Origin: an uncultured Eubacteriales bacterium
Lineage (GTDB): Bacteria; Bacillota; Clostridia; Lachnospirales; Lachnospiraceae
Direction of reading: 5' to 3'
Assembly (NCBI GenBank): GCA_900313765.1
Contig: OMSN01000329.1
Coordinates: 1-5,579, forward strand
DNA: 5,579 bases
Below are positions 1-4,819 of this stretch, piece after piece. Each line of letters begins with the position of its first letter. Position 1 is the first letter of the stretch. A program made the translations under genes and the position numbers. The notes under the pieces were generated by a model. That model ran no database searches and was not told the origin of the DNA. It was given only the letters and a program-made list of their open reading frames with translations.

Positions 1-141
1 CATGATATAGAAGCCCATCTGACCTTCCAGAGGATGCAGGTATTCGAAATATATGCCGGTCCCCAGATACAGGACCAGGAATACGACGATCGGCATCAGC
101 GCCAGACCATTTGGTTTCTTTGCAGATTCTTCATTTCCCAT
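1..141 (-). CDS. Na+/H+ antiporter, NhaC family (N-terminal fragment)
   Basis: Only the first 47 codons are inside the window; the gene continues past the left edge. The protein begins MGNEESAKKPNGLALMPIVV and then has a hydrophobic run (about residues 13-29) ending in LGTGIYF. A charged, lysine-containing cytoplasmic tail followed by 'PNGLAL-P---F---YLG-GIYF' is the typical opening of clostridial NhaC-family antiporters, multi-pass inner-membrane proteins that exchange Na+ for H+ in pH and salt homeostasis. The start is set by AGGAG (minus strand, about 148-152) six bases before the ATG. It is transcribed away from its neighbour and has its own promoter, so it is a separate unit. The assignment rests on a short N-terminus recalled from the family; another multi-pass transporter is possible. 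Confidence 0.68.
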   Translation of the reverse strand, partial: MGNEESAKKPNGLALMPIVVFLVLYLGTGIYFEYLHPLEGQMGFYIM

Positions 142-221
142 GAGGTTCTCCTATCCATCTGTTGTCACAGTTACTGTATAAGCATAAACAAAGACAGCGT
201 GAAGTAGCTGCCTGATTTCGT

Positions 222-250
222 ATTATAGCAAGTTCGCGGGACAGAAGCAA
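222..250 (-). promoter_or_regulatory. Promoter of the NhaC-family antiporter gene
   Basis: On the minus strand there is a perfect -10 box TATAAT (227 down to 222) preceded by TGC, giving an extended -10. A weak -35 hexamer TTGCTT (250 down to 245) lies 17 bases further upstream. This predicts transcription starting near 215 and a leader of roughly 75 bases before the ATG at 141. The leader holds an 11-base palindrome ACAGT-T-ACTGT at 167-177. Confidence 0.6.
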
Positions 251-275
251 ATCCTTCATTGGCACTGCAGGACAT

Positions 276-314
276 AAAAAAAAGACGTGCCTGAGAAGTT
301 CAGGCACATCTTTT
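276..314 (-). terminator. Rho-independent terminator of the 89-residue protein gene
   Basis: Bases 280-294 pair with 300-314 around a five-base loop; the only mismatch is C286/A308. Read on the minus strand, the hairpin is followed by a run of eight T (complement of 276-283). The stop codon of the 89-residue gene (300-302) lies at the top of the stem, so the last codons form one arm. The plus side also ends in a T-rich stretch (311-320), but no plus-strand gene enters from the left. Confidence 0.85.
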
Positions 315-569
315 GTTTTTGCGGTCTTCTTTGCGAAGGTCGTAGAAGAATTCGATCATAACTGCTTCATCATCATGATTTGCGCAGAATACTTCGTACT
401 CATCGCCGTGCTCTTTGCACAATTCACCGATTGCAATGTAACGTGAGAAGAGGCTCTTCAGATTGAATTCCTCCGTCTTGTCCATAGAGCAGACATAAAC
501 CTCACCGCTGCACTTATCTACTGCATTTATAAACATATCCACATCATTTTTGTTCTTTAAAAGCATCAT
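300..569 (-). CDS. Small conserved clostridial protein of unknown function (89 aa)
   Basis: An 89-residue soluble protein with no signal peptide or membrane segment. The N-terminal part (residues 5-30) reads as a helix containing DVDMFINAVDKCSGEVYV. The middle carries NLKSLFSRYIAIGEL (about 37-51), and the C-terminal half is acidic (CANHDDEAVMIEFFYDL, about 62-78). The tail is basic (KEDRKNKRCA). I recall similarly sized clostridial proteins with the 'NLKS-SQYIAIGAL' pattern; some carry the name 'polyA polymerase' in databases, for which nothing here gives support. The start is chosen as the first of two consecutive ATG codons because AGGAAG lies 12 bases upstream; the second ATG would be further away. 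The gene is monocistronic, ends in a strong hairpin and is divergent from the regulator at 741. Function is unknown. Confidence 0.8.
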   Translation of the reverse strand: MMLLKNKNDVDMFINAVDKCSGEVYVCSMDKTEEFNLKSLFSRYIAIGELCKEHGDEYEVFCANHDDEAVMIEFFYDLRKEDRKNKRCA

Positions 570-652
570 AATTTATTTACACTTCCTTTCTGTATCCCGG
601 TATGTTTGCTGTGTCTTGATTCTGTTTTCTTCTGTTTTCCGGGTACAAGGTC

Positions 653-680
653 ATTTTACCCGTTTCCGTTGCGTTTTCAC
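653..680 (-). promoter_or_regulatory. Possible promoter for the 89-residue protein gene
   Basis: On the minus strand, TAAAAT (658 down to 653) sits 16 bases after GTGAAA (680 down to 675, four of six consensus bases). It would give a leader of about 75 bases. Its -35 box would abut the -35 box of the divergent regulator promoter (669-674). The boxes are imperfect, so this is weak. Confidence 0.3.
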
Positions 681-697
681 CATGCTGAAGGTATAAT
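669..697 (+). promoter_or_regulatory. Promoter of the PucR-type regulator gene
   Basis: A perfect -10 box TATAAT (692-697) stands 17 bases after TTGCGT (669-674, matching only the first three consensus bases). Transcription would start near 704, giving a leader of about 37 bases before the ATG at 741. The weak -35 could mean dependence on an activator. Confidence 0.5.
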
Positions 698-711
698 AAT
701 GCCGGCGCGAA

Positions 712-728
712 TTGTGCGCATCGCACAA
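712..728 (+). promoter_or_regulatory. Perfect 7-bp inverted repeat in the leader, directly before the ribosome binding site
   Basis: TTGTGCG (712-718), loop CAT, CGCACAA (722-728). It begins about eight bases after the predicted transcription start and ends next to the AGAGGAG ribosome binding site (729-735). It could be a DNA operator for autoregulation or an RNA hairpin affecting translation initiation. The symmetry is visible; the role is inferred. Confidence 0.45.
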
Positions 729-740
729 AGAGGAGAGAAG

Positions 741-1931
741 ATGGATCTGCAGAATTTCTTTGATGATTTCCTTCATACAGACGGATTCGGGCTGCTGACG
801 CAGGACCTGTACGAGCTGTTTGACTGCCCGGTTATGGTCATTGATGTGGCGTTCCGGGTGATTGCGTGGTATCACGGGGAGGACTTTGAGGACAAACCGT
901 TTCAGGGAACCGTGGAACAGGGGGAACTGTCCTATGAGATCGGAGCCACCCTTCTGGGAGAGCATGCTTCCGAGCCGGTGGAGGCGCAGTATATAAAACT
1001 GACAAACAGTCCGTACCGCCGGAGATTCTCGGCGCTCTATGCCAATGACATCCACGTGGGATATCTGATCATGGTGGATGTACACAGGAACCTTGAACAG
1101 ACTGAACCATTGGTCTTCTCCCGCATAGAAGCGGTCCTTGCGAAGCAGCTCCTGACCCGTCTGAGCCGTGACAGCCAGCTGAAGAATTCGGAGGAGGCAG
1201 TTCTTCTGCATCTGCTGGAGGGGAGATTTGCCAATGAATCTCTGTTCCGCCTGCAGGCGGAGGCTGCCGGGATGGCCAGTTTCTCCCCGGTCCGGTTCGC
1301 TCTGCTGAATCTGGAGATGTATAAAGTGAAGCGCCATGCGGAGAACCGGCTTCGCAATGCGATCAGCCGGCAGTTTCCCGGCAGCCGTGTGTTGATCTTC
1401 AACGGCGCGTTTCTGTTATTTCTGCAGAAGGAGCCGGTTCAGAAGACGATGGAGGAATTCTGCAGGAAATACAGCCTGCGGATGGTGGTCTCTCCCCGGG
1501 TGCACAATCTGTTCCACCTGCCGCAGGCATATGTATCCATATCAGAGATCCTGGAGTTCCTCCTGCTGCACATATCCGAACCGTTTGCTCTCTATGCGGA
1601 ACCCTATTACGGTCTGATGATGTTCCGACATCTGTCGTCGCGCCGGGACCTGATCCTGCCTTCGGTGCGCGCCATGGGCCGTCATGACAAGGAGGAAAAT
1701 GGTCTATACTGCCTGACGCTGTATACGTATCTGTGCTGCCATCATTCCCTGCAGGATACCTGTGAGCAGATGTATACACACCGCAATACCATTCTGTACA
1801 GGATCCAGAAAATGAAAGAGAAGTACGGGATCCCTCTGGAAGATCCGAGCCAGCACGCCGCACTGCTGATGTCGTGTGCCCTGATGCTCCTGGCTCAGGA
1901 CCCGGATTCACTGATCCCCGAGGTGTCGTGA
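741..1931 (+). CDS. PucR/CdaR-type helix-turn-helix transcriptional regulator (396 aa)
   Basis: A cytosolic DNA-binding protein. Residues 320-390 form the C-terminal PucR-type helix-turn-helix: a first helix around LYCLTLYTYL, then SLQDTCEQMYTHRNT followed by ILYRIQKMKEKYG (about 349-363), the recognition-helix pattern of this family. The N-terminal segment (about 23-43, LYELFDCPVMVIDVAFRVIAW) resembles the PAS/GAF-like sensor start often found in such regulators. The middle (about 140-310) is a domain I cannot name. The ligand is unknown. The frame is open from 606, but 741 is preferred: AGAGGAG sits five bases upstream and the predicted -10 box lies downstream of 606. An in-frame ATG at 699 would add 14 residues, but it overlaps the promoter end. 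The gene is divergent from the 89-residue gene and convergent with the SH3b gene. It is not part of an operon here, so its targets may be elsewhere or the gene itself. Confidence 0.88.
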   Translation: MDLQNFFDDFLHTDGFGLLTQDLYELFDCPVMVIDVAFRVIAWYHGEDFEDKPFQGTVEQGELSYEIGATLLGEHASEPVEAQYIKLTNSPYRRRFSALYANDIHVGYLIMVDVHRNLEQTEPLVFSRIEAVLAKQLLTRLSRDSQLKNSEEAVLLHLLEGRFANESLFRLQAEAAGMASFSPVRFALLNLEMYKVKRHAENRLRNAISRQFPGSRVLIFNGAFLLFLQKEPVQKTMEEFCRKYSLRMVVSPRVHNLFHLPQAYVSISEILEFLLLHISEPFALYAEPYYGLMMFRHLSSRRDLILPSVRAMGRHDKEENGLYCLTLYTYLCCHHSLQDTCEQMYTHRNTILYRIQKMKEKYGIPLEDPSQHAALLMSCALMLLAQDPDSLIPEVS

Positions 1932-1961
1932 AGTCATGGCGCGGGCAGAACAGAAGGATGG

Positions 1962-1996
1962 AAAAAGGCAGCGGATACGCGATCCGCTGCCTTTTT
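1962..1996. terminator. Bidirectional terminator hairpin, copy 1
   Basis: The arms 1962-1976 and 1982-1996 pair perfectly over 15 bp around a five-base loop. Five outer A-T pairs supply a T tract on either strand. It lies 30 bases after the stop of the PucR-type regulator and serves plus-strand transcription first. Confidence 0.92.
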
Positions 1997-1999
1997 GGG

Positions 2000-2034
2000 A
2001 AAAAGGCAGCGGATACGCGATCCGCTGCCTTTTT
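2000..2034. terminator. Bidirectional terminator hairpin, copy 2
   Basis: The arms 2000-2014 and 2020-2034 are identical to copy 1. It lies 21 bases beyond the stop of the convergent SH3b gene (minus strand) and would be the first terminator met from that side. Confidence 0.92.
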
Positions 2035-2055
2035 GTCACTTTATATATCTGCTTA

Positions 2056-3129
2056 TCAACCGATGTTGGAACCGGATACCTGGTAGGTCGCATCGTAATC
2101 ATCTACATAGGTACCGTCGTCCTGCTGATAGAAGTTGTTGCCTTCGTCATCCGTGTAGGAGCCATCCGGATTCTGCATGATAGCCACCGGGCGGCCGGAG
2201 CCGTCGGATACAAGACCGATCACATCGCTCTCGGGAGCGCTTGCAGGCTCAGTCGTGCTGTAGTAAGCGCCGTTGTTGTCGGAGAAGTTTCCGCCGCCGA
2301 TCGCATAATACACGTTGCCGCTTCCGTCATAGAATACGCCGTTGCTTCCGGTGATGTTGACCGGACGTCCGGAACCCTGTGAATAGACCAGGTAGGTCTC
2401 ATTCGGTGCGTCAGAATTCTGGGCAGGTGTGGTGTTCTGAGAGTTGTTGCTGGGCTGTGCAGGTGCTGCTTCCGGTGCATTTGCGGTCAAGTAATTGCCG
2501 GATACAAAACCGGATCCATTGTTGTAGTCGATCTGGACCCATCCGGTATCCGCACCGTTCTTCTGAACAGCACCGGTCACATGGACCTTCGTACCGTTTG
2601 CAAGAGAACCGATGGAAGCACTGTCAACAGAGTATCCGCTTCTTACCATCAGACCATCACTGGCCTTGACGTACATGATCGTATCTCTGGGAGAGATGAT
2701 GTACTGGTCCTTGCTCTCTTTGGAGATAGCAAGCTTAGTGTCATATTTAAGGATCTTGATGGACAGCATCGATTTGTTGATGTCATTCATCACATCCGGG
2801 TTGATCACATATCCGGTTGCCATAAAGACTTCATTCTGAGTCGTATATGCGGCCGTCAGGGTGTTGACATAATGAGAGTCTGCCACCGGGATCTGCGGAA
2901 GATCTTCACCGTTGGAAAAATGCTCGATCGTGATCATGTTGGAACCATCAGACAGAGCGACCCATTTGGACGGATCCTGGAGAGCGGTCCAGTTCTCAGC
3001 CGGAAGCTCGATCGACAGAATGCCGTCAGGAGTGGTGTATGTGTTGTTCTTCTCTTCAGCCATGGCCGGAACCGCCAGGCACAGGATCATGGATGCAGCA
3101 AGTGCAGTAAATAATGTTTTCTTAAGCAT
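2056..3129 (-). CDS. Secreted SH3b-domain protein with two C-terminal GSGRPV repeats (357 aa)
   Basis: Residues 1-24 are a Sec signal peptide: MLKK, a hydrophobic core, and AMA before E25 as the likely cleavage site. There is no lipobox, LPXTG motif or C-terminal anchor, so the product is probably exported. Residues 29-130 form a domain starting TTPDGILSIELPAENW that I cannot assign. Residues 152-216 are a bacterial SH3 domain (SDGLMVRSGYSVDSASIGSL, then TGWVQIDYNNGSGFVSGNYL), a fold often used for peptidoglycan or protein binding. A Pro/Asn/Gln-rich linker (217-244) leads to two related units of about 45 residues (247-291 and 306-350), each with GSGRPV followed by short Gly/Asp/Tyr strands. 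No enzyme domain is seen, so a cell-wall-associated binding or structural role is inferred. GGAAGGAG lies seven bases before the ATG. The gene stands alone between a divergent promoter region and the double terminator. Confidence 0.85.
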   Translation of the reverse strand: MLKKTLFTALAASMILCLAVPAMAEEKNNTYTTPDGILSIELPAENWTALQDPSKWVALSDGSNMITIEHFSNGEDLPQIPVADSHYVNTLTAAYTTQNEVFMATGYVINPDVMNDINKSMLSIKILKYDTKLAISKESKDQYIISPRDTIMYVKASDGLMVRSGYSVDSASIGSLANGTKVHVTGAVQKNGADTGWVQIDYNNGSGFVSGNYLTANAPEAAPAQPSNNSQNTTPAQNSDAPNETYLVYSQGSGRPVNITGSNGVFYDGSGNVYYAIGGGNFSDNNGAYYSTTEPASAPESDVIGLVSDGSGRPVAIMQNPDGSYTDDEGNNFYQQDDGTYVDDYDATYQVSGSNIG

Positions 3130-3218
3130 GTTTTTTCTCCTTCCAATTCAAACAATTATCTGAGTGATTATCTTTGTTTTTCTGAGTTAAGTTGCTTCGT
3201 TATTGAACCTTCCTGTTT

Positions 3219-3224
3219 ATTATA
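3219..3224 (-). promoter_or_regulatory. Candidate -10 box of the SH3b protein gene
   Basis: TATAAT on the minus strand, about 90 bases before the start codon. No good -35 hexamer is found 16-18 bases upstream. An 11-base palindrome (GTGAT-G-ATCAC, 3226-3236) occupies the spacer, which would fit a regulated promoter. Confidence 0.4.
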
Positions 3225-3254
3225 CGTGATGATCACAGAATATCCACACATTAA

Positions 3255-3282
3255 TTTTCAAAAGAACAGTTTGTGCTATACT
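3255..3282 (+). promoter_or_regulatory. Promoter of the nitroreductase-ThuA-patatin unit
   Basis: An extended -10, TGC followed by TATACT (3277-3282), stands 16 bases after TTTTCA (3255-3260, four of six consensus bases). Transcription would begin near 3289, about 43 bases before the ATG at 3332. No other clear promoter is seen before the ThuA-like or patatin genes, so this one probably drives all three. Confidence 0.55.
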
Positions 3283-3331
3283 GAAGACAACCTGCAGTCA
3301 ACGGACTTTTCTCAGAAACAGGAGGATTTAT

Positions 3332-3815
3332 ATGAAAGAGACCGTCGTTGATATCAAAAACAGGAGAAGCGTGAAAGAATATAAGAAGGAACAGATTACG
3401 GATGCCGAGCTGATGGAGGTTCTGGAAGCCGGGATGAACGCGCCGTCGGGCGGAAACCGTCAGCCGGCTGTCTTTATTGTGGTTCAGAACAGAGAGTGGA
3501 TCGATAAGCTCTGCGTCCTCAATGCGAAGATCGCCGGTGCGCCGGAGGGCTGGGATGTATTCTATGGTGCGCCGACCCTGATCGTCTCTTGCGATCGGCA
3601 ATATGCTGAACGCAGCGTATGCGCTGGGACTTGGCGGAAGATGGATCAATCGTGCAGACGGCATGCTGGAGGATGAACTGGGCAAGGAACTGCTGAAGGA
3701 AGCCGGATATGAAGGGGACTATATCGGTGTAGGCAATGTGATCCTGGGCTACCCGGCAGGTGATTTTCCGGCGCCGCTCAGCCACAAGGAAGATTACTAC
3801 AGGATCATCAGGTGA
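3332..3815 (+). pseudogene. Nitroreductase family protein, disrupted by an internal out-of-frame deletion
   Basis: Nitroreductases are FMN-dependent, NAD(P)H-using oxidoreductases of about 170 residues. The first 85 codons (3332-3586) give a normal N-terminal half: RRS at 11-13 and NAPSGGNRQP at 36-45 (FMN contacts), then FYGAPTLIV. After this the frame drifts and stops at 3676. The C-terminal half continues in another frame from about 3585: SLAIGNMLNAAYALGLGGRWINRA, then the family ending GNVILGYPAGDFPAP, stopping at 3815. In relatives about 14-15 residues separate GAPT-IV from SLAIGN; here they are absent and the frame has changed, so a short deletion (length 2 mod 3, for instance 41 or 44 bases) fits. 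The start has AGGAGG six bases upstream. A separate C-terminal protein from ATG 3603 lacks a ribosome binding site. The remaining homology is well preserved, so the lesion is recent or an assembly error. Confidence 0.82.
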
Positions 3816-3829
3816 AGGAGGAACGGAAA

Positions 3830-4660
3830 ATGGATAAACTGAATATCCTTCTGGTGACCGGACTGGTGACGGTCGAACATCAGTCACGGGTCATGAAGGA
3901 GAAACTGAGGGATCTGCTGGAGGCCACCGGACGTTTCGAGGTGACGATCGTTGAGGAATTCCGCAATATCACCCCTAAGTTCCTGGAGCCGTACGATGCG
4001 CTCTTTATCAATTATGACGGGAAACTGTGGCCTACGGAACATGCCAGAAGGTTCGGCGAACAGACGGAAGCGGCTGTGTATGATTTTGTTGCAAAAGGCA
4101 AGGGGATCGTATTCTACCACTCCAGCATCTGGGTGGATCCGGACTGGCCGGACGAATGGCGCAGGCTGCTGGGCGGCTACTGCGCGATGGATCAGGGCTG
4201 CCGGCGCTGCCCGAAGGATGATCACTTTGTAGAAGTGATGGATCCGGACGATCCGATCACGGAAGGGATCGATGCGAAATGGATGAATGTGTTTGACGAC
4301 CTGTTTACGCAGGTGATCGTACATCCCAGGGCGAGAATGCAGGTTCTGTGTTCGATCTATGACGATGTGGAGAACTATAAGGTTCCGGGATTCCCGCCGA
4401 AACACCATCCGGTTGCGATTCCGGACGGCGATCTGACCAAGATGCCGGGTGTAAATGAGTATACGCCGGTAATCTGGAAGAACCTCTATGAAGAAGGCAG
4501 GGTCTTTGTAACCTCCATTGGTCACTGGGAAGCTCTGGACCGGTTCAATTTTATCACGATGCTGGTAAGGGGCACGGAGTGGGCGGCTTCCGGCAAAGTG
4601 ACTCTGGGCAAACCGGACAGAAGCGGGGATAATCGCCTGAAACTGTTTCCTTATTATTAA
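3830..4660 (+). CDS. ThuA-like domain protein (276 aa)
   Basis: A single-domain cytosolic protein of the ThuA-like family, which has a class I glutamine-amidotransferase-like fold without an obvious catalytic cysteine. Visible blocks are KLNILLVTG at the N-terminus, EPYDALFINYDG (53-64), GKGIVFYHSS (90-99), a His/Asp-rich stretch DDHFVEVMDPDDPITEGI (130-147), DDLFTQVIVHP (156-166), and PVIWKNLYEEGRVFVTSIGHWE (213-234) with the conserved GH near the end. ThuA was named from trehalose utilisation in rhizobia; the reaction for this member cannot be read from the sequence. The ATG at 3830 is preferred because AAGGAGG lies eight bases upstream. A GTG at 3812 is in frame but overlaps the stop of the nitroreductase remnant and precedes that site. 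The ribosome binding site begins at the last base of that stop codon, so translation was probably coupled. Confidence 0.82.
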   Translation: MDKLNILLVTGLVTVEHQSRVMKEKLRDLLEATGRFEVTIVEEFRNITPKFLEPYDALFINYDGKLWPTEHARRFGEQTEAAVYDFVAKGKGIVFYHSSIWVDPDWPDEWRRLLGGYCAMDQGCRRCPKDDHFVEVMDPDDPITEGIDAKWMNVFDDLFTQVIVHPRARMQVLCSIYDDVENYKVPGFPPKHHPVAIPDGDLTKMPGVNEYTPVIWKNLYEEGRVFVTSIGHWEALDRFNFITMLVRGTEWAASGKVTLGKPDRSGDNRLKLFPYY

Positions 4661-4662
4661 AT

Positions 4663-4809
4663 ATGTTGAAAGACTGGATTCTTCTATAACCGGTGCTGCT
4701 GTTTCTGCTGGCTTTTGGCGGTGCCCGCTTTCGGGGCCATGGCAGCGGAAACGGCAGTTTTCTGTGCCTTGAGCAGACCCGGCTGATCAGGAAGAAGGAT
4801 GCAGAGTAA
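4663..4809 (+). other. Spacer with a possible decayed small membrane peptide
   Basis: The 159 bases between the ThuA-like and patatin genes hold a frame beginning ATG at 4663, interrupted by TAA at 4687-4689 and otherwise open to TAA at 4807. Past the internal stop it reads PVLLFLLAFGGARF and then a polar tail ending RKKDAE, the shape of a one-pass membrane peptide. There is no ribosome binding site before 4663. It may be a remnant with one nonsense change, or just spacer; I do not claim a functional gene. Confidence 0.25.
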
Positions 4810-4819
4810 AGGAGAAGGA

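Larger units (their letters stand above)
1960..2035. repeat. Perfect tandem duplication of a 38-bp terminator unit
   Basis: Bases 1960-1997 and 1998-2035 are identical over 38 positions and directly adjacent. Each unit starts GGAAAAAGGCAGCGGAT, has the loop ACGCG and ends with the reverse complement of the arm plus G. The loop is asymmetric, which shows that both copies have the same orientation. Identity without a single change suggests recent duplication or ongoing homogenisation. Confidence 0.97.

Noticed and set aside
620..639. Perfect tandem repeat of TTCTGTTTTC
   Set aside because: Two copies of a 10-base pyrimidine-rich sequence in an AT-rich leader; too simple to support a function.
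606..740. N-terminal extension of the regulator from 606
   Set aside because: It would start upstream of the predicted promoter, has no ribosome binding site, and its product (MLCLDSVFFCFPGTRSFYP) is unlike the family; 741 has a proper site.
651..1337. A 228-codon minus-strand open frame opposite the regulator
   Set aside because: It is antisense to a gene with a recognisable helix-turn-helix and good start; it has no ribosome binding site and a composition typical of a shadow frame.
1960..2035. CRISPR-like or attachment-site reading of the two 38-bp repeats
   Set aside because: There are only two units with no spacer between them and the structure is a classic A/T-flanked terminator hairpin between convergent genes; there is no integrase or cas gene nearby.
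1936..2382. A 148-codon plus-strand frame running through the double terminator
   Set aside because: It crosses two strong hairpins and the 3' half of the SH3b gene; its sequence repeats only because the DNA does (the 38-bp unit read in two frames).
3154..3172. Repeated ATTATCT spaced 12 bases in the SH3b leader
   Set aside because: Short and AT-rich; no second line of evidence.
3603..3815. Independent 70-residue protein from the C-terminal nitroreductase half
   Set aside because: There is no ribosome binding site before ATG 3603, and family homology extends upstream of it in the same frame (SLAIGN), so it is a fragment of the broken gene.
3884..4525. A 213-codon minus-strand open frame
   Set aside because: It is antisense to the ThuA-like gene, with low-complexity Arg/His/Ile content and no family motif.
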